From the IMG/VR virus record IMGVR_UViG_3300008107_000554, positions 1-51,610 of that record: DNA of 51,610 nt; one strand, 5' to 3'. Origin of the DNA: a virus. The position numbers and the translations under genes were made by a program. Under the pieces are notes generated by a model, which worked only from the letters and a program-made list of their open reading frames with translations, made no database searches and was not told the origin of the DNA. This document shows positions 1-15,801 of this stretch, piece by piece (position 1 is the stretch's first letter; every line of letters begins with the position of its first letter).

Positions 1-1
1 C

Positions 2-331
2 GGCGATACGGTGGAGATTGCGGTGGATTTTCTCCCGTCGCCCCTCCCGCCCAAGCTCTCGATCCGCGTGATGGGCATCGACACGCCGGAGAAGGCACCG
101 CGCGCCCAGTGTGATGCCGAGGCTGCACTTGCAAAGAAGGCCAGCGCCTTCACTAAGAACGCCGTGGCCAACGCCCTTGAGGTCGACATCAAAATCCTCA
201 AGTGGGACAAGTACGGTGGCCGTGTGCTGGGCGACGTCTATCTGGATCACCAGAGTCTCGCCGAAAGTCTCGTCTCCGCTGGGCTGGCCCGGCACTACAA
301 AGGTGATGCCAAGCAATCTTGGTGCGAATAG
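2..331 (+). CDS. Staphylococcal-nuclease-like (SNase/TNase) endonuclease, 5'-truncated by window edge
   Basis: A Ca-dependent SNase-fold nuclease that would cleave DNA or RNA. The frame is open from base 2 and reads GDTV before the first possible start (GTG at 11), matching the family's DGDT motif, so the true start lies left of the window. Visible family residues are R, D and E in IRVMGIDTPEK, and the Arg of the GGRVLG segment that corresponds to Arg87 of the staphylococcal enzyme. It ends 10 bases before the endolysin, whose GGAG ribosome site follows the stop. Roles in phages are uncertain (host DNA breakdown or recombination); a role here is inference. The family call is strong and the start is missing. 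Confidence 0.85.
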   Translation, partial: GDTVEIAVDFLPSPLPPKLSIRVMGIDTPEKAPRAQCDAEAALAKKASAFTKNAVANALEVDIKILKWDKYGGRVLGDVYLDHQSLAESLVSAGLARHYKGDAKQSWCE

Positions 332-341
332 GAGAACATAG

Positions 342-1199
342 ATGAGCCTGATTACCGTAGACCAGCTGCGTGCCATGATCCCAAACAACAAAGAGGTCGA
401 GGCTTGGTGCGAGGAGCTGAACAAGGCACTGCCGAAGTACGACATCACCACTGACCAGCGCATCGCTGGCTTCATCTCGCAGTGCGCCCATGAGTCGGCG
501 GACTTCACTGCCATGAGCGAGAACCTCAACTACCGCGAGGAGACGCTGAACAAAGTCTTCCCGCGCTACTTCGGCCCCGGCAAGCGCAACGCTGCAGAGT
601 ATGCCAAGAACCCCGAGAAGATCGCCAATTACGTCTACATGGACGAGTTCCGCACATCCAAGCTGGGCAACACCCAGCCGGGCGACGGCTGGCGCTTCCG
701 CGGCCGCGGACTCAAGCAGCTCACTGGCCGTGACAACTACACTCGCTTCGCCAAGGACTACGACATGACGGCAGAAGAAGCCGCTGTGTGGGTGGAGACT
801 AAAGAGGGCGCACTTGCCTCGGCTCTGTGGTTCTGGAACACCAACAAGCTGAACGCCATCGCGGACACCGGCAGCGTTCCGGCGCTCACGAAAAAGATCA
901 ACGGCGGTGACATCGGCCTCGCCGATCGTCAGGCCCGCTACACCCGCGCCATGGCTGCACTTGGTGGTAAGATCACAGCGCCCGCACCAGCTGCCGCAGC
1001 CGCTGCCGCCTCGGGTGGCACGCTACGCAAAGGATCGAAAGGCGACGACGTCAAGCAAATGCAGGCCAAGTTGGGTCTCGCAGCTGATGGCGACTTCGGC
1101 CCCGGCACTGAGGCCGCACTCAAGAAGTGGCAGGCCGCAAACGGACTTACCGCCGACGGCGTAGCTGGCCCTAAAACATTGGCTAAACTGCTCGGGTGA
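342..1199 (+). CDS. Endolysin: glycoside hydrolase 19 domain plus C-terminal peptidoglycan-binding domain
   Basis: 285 aa. Residues about 1-210 form a GH19 chitinase/lysozyme-like domain, with the catalytic Glu expected in AHESADF (E51) and a second acid in the SENLNY segment (E60). An Ala-rich linker at about 212-222 leads to a PG_binding_1 repeat (about 224-285: LRKGSKGDDVKQMQ, DGDFGPGTEAAL, DGVAGPKT). It would cut the glycan of host peptidoglycan at lysis. There is no signal peptide or SAR segment, so a separate holin is needed; none lies next to it. The start is chosen by GGAGA seven bases upstream. The stop TGA overlaps the ATG of the following broken mini-gene. Confidence 0.93.
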   Translation: MSLITVDQLRAMIPNNKEVEAWCEELNKALPKYDITTDQRIAGFISQCAHESADFTAMSENLNYREETLNKVFPRYFGPGKRNAAEYAKNPEKIANYVYMDEFRTSKLGNTQPGDGWRFRGRGLKQLTGRDNYTRFAKDYDMTAEEAAVWVETKEGALASALWFWNTNKLNAIADTGSVPALTKKINGGDIGLADRQARYTRAMAALGGKITAPAPAAAAAAASGGTLRKGSKGDDVKQMQAKLGLAADGDFGPGTEAALKKWQAANGLTADGVAGPKTLAKLLG

Positions 1200-1282
1200 T
1201 GTAAGGTAACTGCCCGGGCTGCCCCAACCCGAAGAAGTGCACCGCCATGGGCAAGTGCATGAAGAAGGCTGCCAAAAAGTGA
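1199..1282 (+). pseudogene. Small Cys-rich peptide gene with a stop codon directly after its start
   Basis: An ATG at 1199-1201 overlaps the endolysin stop (TGATG), as is usual in this operon. The next codon is TAA (1202-1204). The same frame then stays open to TGA at 1280-1282 and reads GNCPGCPNPKKCTAMGKC followed by a Lys/Ala-rich tail: a compact, four-Cys, basic peptide that looks like real coding sequence. Its stop also overlaps the GTG start of the next gene. With one base change (TAA to AAA) the gene would encode 27 aa. It may be a nonsense mutant, a sequencing error, or a gene started elsewhere; the only later in-frame ATG (1246) would leave 12 residues. Function unknown. Confidence 0.5.
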
Positions 1283-3717
1283 CAACGAGTAAGATCGCCG
1301 AGTTCAAAGGGACGTTGCCGCGCATCTCCCCGGAGCTTCTTCCGGGGACAGCGGCGCAGATTGCGACCGACGCAAAGCTCTACTCCGGCGATCTTATTCC
1401 CATCCCCACCCCCGTGGTGGCTGCGGCCGCTGGCCGTACCGGCACGATCAAGACGCTCTACGCATTGCGCGATCCATCGACGAGCGTACTCAAGTGGCTG
1501 ACTTGGGCGGGCGAGATTGACATCGCTACCCCTGCGGCAGACGAGCTGAACGAGCAGCGGTTCTACTACACCGGCGACGGCGTGCCTAAGGTCAGCACCT
1601 ACGCGCTGGCCACTGCTGGCCTTGCTCCCTATCCGGCCACGGGTGGGTACTACGAACTCGGGCTGCCGCTGCCTACGGCAACCCCCACGGCTACGCCGAC
1701 CTCGTTCACCACGGTCAGCTCTGCGAGCTTCGCCCGCGACGGCGGCGGTAACGTGACGCTTGTCACCGGCACCGCGCACAACGTCAAAGACGGCGCTCTG
1801 GTGACTGTGTCCGGGTTTTCGTACCGGACCGGGACTTACTCGCGCACCGGCACCACGATCACGGTAACGATTAGCGACCACGGGTTGGTGACTGGCGGTC
1901 GTATTTACATCGAGTTTACCTCGGGCACCGCAACCACCAACGCCTACACCGTGACCGTCACTGGCACCAACACCTTCACTGTGGTCGACACCGTGTCAGG
2001 CTCCACCTCTGGTGACTGCCGCTGGGACATCCGCGACCTCAACGTCACCACGACAGCGACGGTCATTAACTCCACAACGCTGACCTACTTCTCGCCCGGG
2101 GCACAGATTGGTGCTACCACGAGCACAGCAGGGCGACTCGATCTCGGCGGATCGGTCCAATCACGCAACTACCTCTACACGTGGTACACGCCGTGGGATG
2201 AGGAGTCGATCGGCTCAGAGCCGTCGACTGCTATCTTCATTAAGGAAGGTCAGATCGTCACGGTGTCCGGCCTGCCGACTGCACCACCTGCTGGCGACAA
2301 CTTCATCCGTGGCATCCGCCTCTACCGAACTTTGGCTACGACCGCGCAGACAGCCGAGGCGGACTACTTTCGCTTGGCCACCTTGTGGTTCCCGCAGGCC
2401 ATCGCTTCCGTGGCGCGAACGTCTAACACTGTCACGCTCAAGTTCGCAGAGCCACACAAGTTCATCGTGGACGACAGGTTCAAACTGTCCGGCTGCAGCG
2501 AGGCTGGGTTTGACATCACCGGGGGAGTTGTCCTCAGCACCCCCGATCGGTTCACGATCACATACACCCTAGCTGGCTCCAACCTAGCGACCACGACTGC
2601 GACCGGTACGGTCTACTACGACGTTTCCGAGAACCCCCCAGTGGATGCGGCTCGATACTGGGGCGATGCGTCGTACAACTTTACCGATGACTTCAACTAC
2701 CGCAGCTTGCTCGACACACTGGCGTCCACTGAGTACGATCCGCCGCCCGCCGATCTGCAGGGCATCACGGTTATCCAGAACAATATCATGGTCGGGTTCG
2801 CAGGCAACGACGTCTACTTCTCTGAGCCGGGCGAGTTCCATGCGTGGCCGGTCAAGTACAAAATCTCGCTGGAATATAACATCGTCGGCATGGTCGCCCT
2901 TGGTAGCGACCTACTCGTGATGACTGAGGGCTTCCCCTATGTGATCTCCGGGTCCGACCCGGCAGTTCTGTCAACCACGCGGTACTCGACCAACTACCCC
3001 TGCCTCAGCAAGCGCAGCATCGTGCAGACCGATGTCGGTGTCATGTACGCTACCCACGAAGGGCTGGCGCTGGCATCGTTTGTAGGTGGTGTCCAGATCG
3101 CTACAGCCCCAGCGCACAGTCCAGACACGTGGAACGCAGCACTGAACCCCAGCACGGTGGTGGGCGCGTTCTATGACAGCATGTACTTCGGCTCCCACAG
3201 CACGGGCGCGTTCTTCTATCGCCGCTCGCAGGACGGGCAGTCCCCGGGCGACTTTGTCAACTTTGACCTGACGTTCACTGCCACGTGGTTTGATCCCGTT
3301 ATGGGGGCGCTTTACTATGTCACCGGAACCAGTGGTGACATCGTGCGCTGGGATGATCCGACTCAGCCGAACGCGGACTACGCGTGGAAGTCCAAAGTGT
3401 TCGTGTCGCAGGTGCCGTTCAACCTCGGCGCCGCGCGTGTAATCGGTGACTACACCGGCGTTACACCGTCCCCGATCTGGGGGCAGTACGACGAGGAGTG
3501 GCAGGATGCTGACGTACTTTGGGCCGTAACAGAGCCGGTCACCTTCACGCTGTACGCGAACAAGACCGCAGTGTTAACAACAACGCTGGCGTCAAGTGAT
3601 GTGTTCCGACTGCCTGCAGGCTATAAGACAGACACCTACGAGTTCCAAGTTGCGGGCACTGTCCGAGTGCGTGCAGTCCACCTTGGTGAAACACCGGCTT
3701 CACTGGCGAGATCGTAA
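1279..3717 (+). CDS. Large beta-rich virion protein, tail-nozzle-like candidate
   Basis: 812 aa from GTG 1279, which overlaps the stop of the preceding mini-gene (GTGA). An upstream ATG at 1237 in the same frame would run through that mini-gene and has a poor leader. The N-terminus (TTSKIAEFKGTLPRISPELL) and the middle (NNIMVGFAGNDVYFSEPGEF) are of a kind seen in short-tailed phage virion proteins. The chain is Thr/Ser/Gly-rich with strand-like repeats and no membrane segment. Size and position next to adaptor and ejection-type genes resemble T7 gp12-type tail nozzle proteins, but that link is inference. It ends TAATG, coupled to the next gene. Confidence 0.7.
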   Translation: MTTSKIAEFKGTLPRISPELLPGTAAQIATDAKLYSGDLIPIPTPVVAAAAGRTGTIKTLYALRDPSTSVLKWLTWAGEIDIATPAADELNEQRFYYTGDGVPKVSTYALATAGLAPYPATGGYYELGLPLPTATPTATPTSFTTVSSASFARDGGGNVTLVTGTAHNVKDGALVTVSGFSYRTGTYSRTGTTITVTISDHGLVTGGRIYIEFTSGTATTNAYTVTVTGTNTFTVVDTVSGSTSGDCRWDIRDLNVTTTATVINSTTLTYFSPGAQIGATTSTAGRLDLGGSVQSRNYLYTWYTPWDEESIGSEPSTAIFIKEGQIVTVSGLPTAPPAGDNFIRGIRLYRTLATTAQTAEADYFRLATLWFPQAIASVARTSNTVTLKFAEPHKFIVDDRFKLSGCSEAGFDITGGVVLSTPDRFTITYTLAGSNLATTTATGTVYYDVSENPPVDAARYWGDASYNFTDDFNYRSLLDTLASTEYDPPPADLQGITVIQNNIMVGFAGNDVYFSEPGEFHAWPVKYKISLEYNIVGMVALGSDLLVMTEGFPYVISGSDPAVLSTTRYSTNYPCLSKRSIVQTDVGVMYATHEGLALASFVGGVQIATAPAHSPDTWNAALNPSTVVGAFYDSMYFGSHSTGAFFYRRSQDGQSPGDFVNFDLTFTATWFDPVMGALYYVTGTSGDIVRWDDPTQPNADYAWKSKVFVSQVPFNLGAARVIGDYTGVTPSPIWGQYDEEWQDADVLWAVTEPVTFTLYANKTAVLTTTLASSDVFRLPAGYKTDTYEFQVAGTVRVRAVHLGETPASLARS

Positions 3718-5399
3718 TGGCACGGTTCACAGGTATCCCCTCACTGCCACAGATCGGCGTAGAAGAATGGCAGTTCCGTACCCTCGGCGCCATGAAACAA
3801 AACATCGAGCTTCTGATCGGCACTCGTGGCGAACAAGACTTGTCCAGTCGGGCATTGCTAAAATCGTCAGTCACTATTACCGGTACACCAGAACCTTCCA
3901 TTCGTGCAGTATCTGCTGTAGGATCGGGGTTTACAATCAGTGGTGCACAGGTACCGTCCTTGTCCGACTATCAGTTGCTGGTTCGTGACGTGCAATCTCT
4001 GACAAAGATACCCGGCATGGCAAAGGCCCCTTCTAAAGGCGGATACACCGGCTTCAAGGACATGTTTGACGGCGGCGGTCCGGGCAAGTCTGGTCCTACG
4101 TTCTCGGGTGGCGGTGCGATCTCGGCGGGTGGTAATGCTTTGGGTATTGCTCCGGCCGGGCAGGGTGGCGGCGGCAGCTATAACCCCGGCGGTGTAAACA
4201 CCAACAAACCGGGCAACAAGGTGAACCAAGCGGTTGCAATGCTAGGCGGCACTCAGGGTGCGCCCACGGCGGCGGACCGCCCTGCCCCTAATCCAACGTA
4301 TGCAACTGCGGCCCCCGCAGCTATGCCAGCGCCAGCCGGTGGTAACTTTGGCGGTGGCGGTGGCGGTGGCGGTGGCGGTGGCGGTGGCGGTGGCGGTGTT
4401 ACGATTACCCCCACGACGCCAATCATGCCAGTGGTCCTTCCGGTAACTCCCCCGGTGACGCCGCCAAGTGGTGGCTCGGACTCCATTGACTCCGGTTACA
4501 TAGACCCTGCCATCTCTGGTTACATAGACCCTGCTATTGGTGAGGAAGTGAGCCGTCGCAACGCCGAGCGTTCGCGCGTCCCCTCTTACGCAGCTGGTGG
4601 CTACGTGGGCAAAGACGGTATGCCGATCCGCCCAACGACAGCGTCGCTTGATCTGCCTCCGGCGCTCGCTCGCATGCTTGACATGCCGATGCAGTCTTAC
4701 GCTGAGGGCGGGATGGTCGGTCCCGGCGGCATGCCGCAGCGCCCGATGACTTCTCCCATGGCTATGAACGTGGCCCAGCAGGGCGGTGCTCCTGTGGTTG
4801 GTCTCGCCCCGCAGGGCGGTCAGGGCCGTCCGCTTAACTTCGCTGCCATCGACCAGCAGGCGCAGCAGTTCATGCAGCAGAACCCGCAACAGGTCGAACA
4901 GATCAAGGCCACTGTCCAGCAAGCCATGGATGCCGGCGAGATCGACGCCCAGAGCCTCAACATGTTCGTGCAGGTTGCCACGACCGCGCTGCAGAACCCG
5001 GAGATGTGGCCGCAGCTGCGCCAAGTTCTGATCCAGCAGGGCATGCTGGACGCTGAGGACGTCGCTGCTGAGTACGACCAAGGGTTCCTCATCATCCTCT
5101 ACATCATCGGCAAGACCATGGGTGGTGGGCAAATGACCACGCCTGCGCAAGGCAACATGCCGATGTCCGCAGGACAGGCGCCTCAGATGTCGATGGCTAA
5201 AGGTGGCCCGCTGCCCGCCAAGAGCAAGAACCCGGACGGGTCGATCCCGATCAACGCTCACGAGGGCGAGTACGTCATCCCTGCTGACGTGGTTCGGAGG
5301 CTGGGCACTGACCATCTCGACAAGATGATTGCCAAGACGCGCGGCGCGGACGGCAAGGGGAAGATGAACGACGACGATTACGAAGAAGGAGAGATGTAA
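3717..5399 (+). CDS. Virion-associated protein with poly-Gly tract and repeated Tyr-Ala-Gly-Gly motifs
   Basis: 560 aa, function unknown. The N-terminus (about 1-100) is a small compact region. Residues 212-227 are 16 consecutive glycines followed by a Pro/Thr-rich linker. A GYIDPAI repeat occurs twice in tandem (about 261-275). Two related segments, YAAGGYVGKDGMPIRP and YAEGGMVGPGGMPQRP, follow. The central part is Gln-rich and helical (QQAQQFMQQNPQQVEQ). The C-terminus has INAHEGEYVIPADVVRRLG, a motif seen near the ends of phage tail and tape-measure-type proteins. It is probably a tail or ejection component, flanked by TAATG overlaps on both sides. Confidence 0.65.
   Translation: MARFTGIPSLPQIGVEEWQFRTLGAMKQNIELLIGTRGEQDLSSRALLKSSVTITGTPEPSIRAVSAVGSGFTISGAQVPSLSDYQLLVRDVQSLTKIPGMAKAPSKGGYTGFKDMFDGGGPGKSGPTFSGGGAISAGGNALGIAPAGQGGGGSYNPGGVNTNKPGNKVNQAVAMLGGTQGAPTAADRPAPNPTYATAAPAAMPAPAGGNFGGGGGGGGGGGGGGGGVTITPTTPIMPVVLPVTPPVTPPSGGSDSIDSGYIDPAISGYIDPAIGEEVSRRNAERSRVPSYAAGGYVGKDGMPIRPTTASLDLPPALARMLDMPMQSYAEGGMVGPGGMPQRPMTSPMAMNVAQQGGAPVVGLAPQGGQGRPLNFAAIDQQAQQFMQQNPQQVEQIKATVQQAMDAGEIDAQSLNMFVQVATTALQNPEMWPQLRQVLIQQGMLDAEDVAAEYDQGFLIILYIIGKTMGGGQMTTPAQGNMPMSAGQAPQMSMAKGGPLPAKSKNPDGSIPINAHEGEYVIPADVVRRLGTDHLDKMIAKTRGADGKGKMNDDDYEEGEM
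4350..4397 (+). repeat. Hexanucleotide repeat (GGCGGT)x8 encoding Gly16
   Basis: Eight perfect tandem copies of GGCGGT lie in frame inside the 3717-5399 gene. Because the unit is two codons, slippage would change linker length without breaking the frame. Confidence 0.95.
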
Positions 5400-6352
5400 T
5401 GGGCTTCCTGTCAAAACTATGGAAGGGCATTAAGAAAGTGGCCGGGGCTGTGGCCATGATCGCCGCTCCCTTTATCGCTGCCCCAATCGCTGGCGCCATC
5501 GGTATTTCCGGGGCCATTGGTACCGCCCTGACAGGTGCTGCCATTGGTGGTCTCGGTGCGTCTGCAGCGGGTGTTAACCCCATGGTCGGTGCCGCCATTG
5601 GTGGTCTCGGTAGTTTCCTCGCCGCTCCTGCAGCCGGCGGGACAAGCGGTGGTCTGTTCGGCAAAGGTGGTCTGTTCGGTGGTCCAGCTCCGGGCTCGAC
5701 TGCGTCTATGCTTGGCACCACTGGCGCTGCCGGAACTGCCGGAACTGCTGCTACCGCTGCTGGAACTGCCGCCGCGCCCGCTGCCGCCGCCGGACTTACT
5801 GCCGCGGCTCCCGCTGCTCGTGGGTTCTTCTCCGGCCTCAACATTGGAAACCTCGCTCCGGTCGCCATGGCTCTGTTTGGCAAAGCGCCGCAGGACCTGA
5901 CCCCGGTCGAACGGGAAGCCGTGGAGCGCAACATGGAGACTGCCGCCGTTGAGCGCGGCGTGTTTAACGAGCGCCTTGGCGCTGCGCGTTCTCTGCTCCA
6001 AGCCGGTGAGGCCAACCCCGAGCGTGCGTTTGCTGAGGCTCAGATGGGTACTCAGCGTGGCCTGCGTGATGTCGAGCGGACTGCTGCCATCTCTGGTCGT
6101 CCGGGTCTCCAGACTGCGGAGCGTCGTCGTGCTGCCATCGAGGGCACCCGTGTGGGCACTGCCGCTGTCACTGGTGAGCAGGCTCGTGCCGCACAGACCA
6201 AAGCCGCGGGGCTTGCGCAGTTGCCCACCGACGTACCTACGACCGGCGCAGAGCTGAACATGGCGATCTACGAAGACCTGTACAAACGCCGGTCCAATTT
6301 TGCTAAAGACTTGGCTGGCGGTTTCGGGCAGATGTACGGTAATATCGCCTAA
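5399..6352 (+). CDS. Gly/Ala-rich virion protein with N-terminal membrane-active region
   Basis: 317 aa. Residues 1-25 are a basic amphipathic helix (GFLSKLWKGIKKVAGAVAMI). A long hydrophobic glycine-zipper region to about residue 150 follows (repeats of AAIGGLG, then Ala/Thr/Gly runs). The C-terminal half is charged and helical (PVEREAVERNMETAAVERG). The layout suits a protein that inserts into or crosses a membrane, such as an ejection protein, but no named family is recognised. It overlaps the preceding stop (TAATG) and is followed by AGGAGG and the next internal protein gene. Confidence 0.65.
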   Translation: MGFLSKLWKGIKKVAGAVAMIAAPFIAAPIAGAIGISGAIGTALTGAAIGGLGASAAGVNPMVGAAIGGLGSFLAAPAAGGTSGGLFGKGGLFGGPAPGSTASMLGTTGAAGTAGTAATAAGTAAAPAAAAGLTAAAPAARGFFSGLNIGNLAPVAMALFGKAPQDLTPVEREAVERNMETAAVERGVFNERLGAARSLLQAGEANPERAFAEAQMGTQRGLRDVERTAAISGRPGLQTAERRRAAIEGTRVGTAAVTGEQARAAQTKAAGLAQLPTDVPTTGAELNMAIYEDLYKRRSNFAKDLAGGFGQMYGNIA

Positions 6353-6364
6353 TAGGAGGCACTC

Positions 6365-8329
6365 ATGGTCCAGACGTTCGGTAAGCGCATCATCGGTGGC
6401 ATCGGTGCCCCGGGCGGTGGCATGTCGGAAACCTTCGGCGCGGGTGTCAACACCGCACTTGGCCAGCGCGAGTCGCGCCAAGCCATGCGGCTTAACGACA
6501 TCGACCTGCAGTGGAAAACTGAGGACCGTGAGGAAGCCAAGCGTCGTCGCGCTGCGGCAGACGCTGCTGCGGCTGCAGCTCGTGCAAAAACCGCAGCGCT
6601 CAATGAGCAGTACATAAAAATCTTTGGCGACGGAGCAGGCGCGAGTCGCGCGCCCGGGCTCAACCTCAACACACCGGCCGGGCCGGGCCGGGATCGGCAA
6701 GGGACTGCGGCGCCAGCACCAGTAGCTACTCGCCCTGCAGCGGCGGGCGTGCGGATCGAGGCTGGTCCGCGTCCGCGACTGTCCTACGGAGCCACTGGCG
6801 GCGGCGTGGTAGCCACTGGTGCTGGCTCGGGTTCGACCAGTGGAGACGCTATTAGCGGGGGCGCGGGTACTGACCAGCTCGGCGGCGGCACTGGCACCGA
6901 CCAACTTGTCGTGCCCTCGTGGGCCAATAGGCCTATCTACACCACCGAGGTTGACCCGAACGCCCCACAGTTTAGCCAAACTATGGGCGGCATCTACCGC
7001 AGCGGGGACATCTCGCGGGAGGTAGAGCGCATCACACGTGGGCTGCTGAACGGAGACTACGGTTTGTCCGCAGGCACTGTCGGCGGCATGATTGGATATT
7101 TTACCGACTCGCCAGCGGATGTCGAACGTCGGCAGGCGCTGACTGATGCACTGGACTGGTTCCAGAGCAGCGAAGCGGACGCAATCTTCCAAAAGACTCC
7201 AGAGCTGCTGTACGACGCGAGGCAAGACCCCGTTGGGTTTGCGGCTCGTTTTAAAGGCGGCGCCGCTCCGGCGACAGCCGGAGTTTCCGTCGGTGCGGCA
7301 GATACCATACGCGCAACGGAGTTCTTCACGCCGACGCCGACAGTGACCATCCAAGGTCCTAATGGCCCCATGACTGTTCCGGCCAGTGAAGTGGTGGACG
7401 AAAACGACGCCACGTTCCCCACGGGCACCGTGGACCCCAACGCTGTCTCCACAGACATGGCACGGGTTCGGTTCGGACCGCAACTTGGTGCCACTCCGCG
7501 CTCATCTGAGCAGATTGCGATGGATGAGTTTGTACTTGCCACAGGGTTCGACCGTAATCCCCCGCCAAAAATGGGCGAACCCGGGCTGCCGGGGAAAGCC
7601 ATCACTGACCTGCTTGCGCAACGTGACAAGCAAGTCCAGTGGGCGCAAGCGCTTATTGCCGCCGGACAGTACTCTGATGCGCAGGCTGTGCAGGAGCAGA
7701 TCGCCTCCATCGACAGCAGATTGGAAGCATCCGTGGCTCGGCAGGCTGTTGAGGAAGCCCGCGATTTCAACGCGCCGCAACGTCTGAACGCGATCTGGTC
7801 GGAGAACACGGCCCGTAACTACGAGTTCGTACCCACCGCAGCTGGTGTGTTTGACGTCTACGTCGACGGACGACTGCAGATCACCGGTGCGCAGATGAGC
7901 GACATCGCCGAGCAGACCCTTATGATGTCTGACCAAGTTTACGCGCAGCGTCAGGCAGACTTGGCGGCTAAATTCGCTGAGGCTGAGGCTACAGCTGGCG
8001 GTACGGCTTCGGGCGAAGCTCCGTTCGCGGAGCAACAGGCGCTGCTAGAGGCTGACATCGCGGTCACGCAAGCCGGTCTCATGGCTCAGATCGACGTCGA
8101 CAAGGACATGAACATCAAGGTCAACGACCTCACCAAGCAACGCCTAGAGGCGGCGTTGCGCGCAAATGGTGTTCTCCCACAAGAGGCACGCGAGTTTACG
8201 TACAAAGACACCGCAGCTGGTGGTATCGTCGTACTAGACGGCGGTACAGTCGTCGTGGAATACATACCGAGGGTAAACAAGAGCGAAGACGGCACTGAGT
8301 TCGTCACTCTTGTACCCGTGAACCAGTAA
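6365..8329 (+). CDS. Internal virion or ejection protein candidate, family unknown
   Basis: 654 aa. An Ala/Arg-rich coiled stretch (about 50-80) is followed by a low-complexity Gly/Pro/Arg/Thr linker (about 95-185), a compact region with many aromatic residues (about 195-300), and a long helical C-terminal half rich in Ala, Gln and Glu (about 370-570). There is no enzyme motif that I can identify. It starts 7 bases after AGGAGG. It lies between a membrane-active protein and the giant 2486-residue protein, an order typical of short-tailed phage ejection proteins; that role is inferred from position. Confidence 0.6.
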   Translation: MVQTFGKRIIGGIGAPGGGMSETFGAGVNTALGQRESRQAMRLNDIDLQWKTEDREEAKRRRAAADAAAAAARAKTAALNEQYIKIFGDGAGASRAPGLNLNTPAGPGRDRQGTAAPAPVATRPAAAGVRIEAGPRPRLSYGATGGGVVATGAGSGSTSGDAISGGAGTDQLGGGTGTDQLVVPSWANRPIYTTEVDPNAPQFSQTMGGIYRSGDISREVERITRGLLNGDYGLSAGTVGGMIGYFTDSPADVERRQALTDALDWFQSSEADAIFQKTPELLYDARQDPVGFAARFKGGAAPATAGVSVGAADTIRATEFFTPTPTVTIQGPNGPMTVPASEVVDENDATFPTGTVDPNAVSTDMARVRFGPQLGATPRSSEQIAMDEFVLATGFDRNPPPKMGEPGLPGKAITDLLAQRDKQVQWAQALIAAGQYSDAQAVQEQIASIDSRLEASVARQAVEEARDFNAPQRLNAIWSENTARNYEFVPTAAGVFDVYVDGRLQITGAQMSDIAEQTLMMSDQVYAQRQADLAAKFAEAEATAGGTASGEAPFAEQQALLEADIAVTQAGLMAQIDVDKDMNIKVNDLTKQRLEAALRANGVLPQEAREFTYKDTAAGGIVVLDGGTVVVEYIPRVNKSEDGTEFVTLVPVNQ

Positions 8330-8340
8330 GGGAGCCAACC

Positions 8341-15797
<7,457 letters not shown>

Positions 15798-15801
<4 letters not shown>

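Noticed and set aside
5417-7483. 688-codon open frame on the minus strand
   Set aside because: Antisense to two well-supported virion genes; no ribosome site and low-complexity translation.
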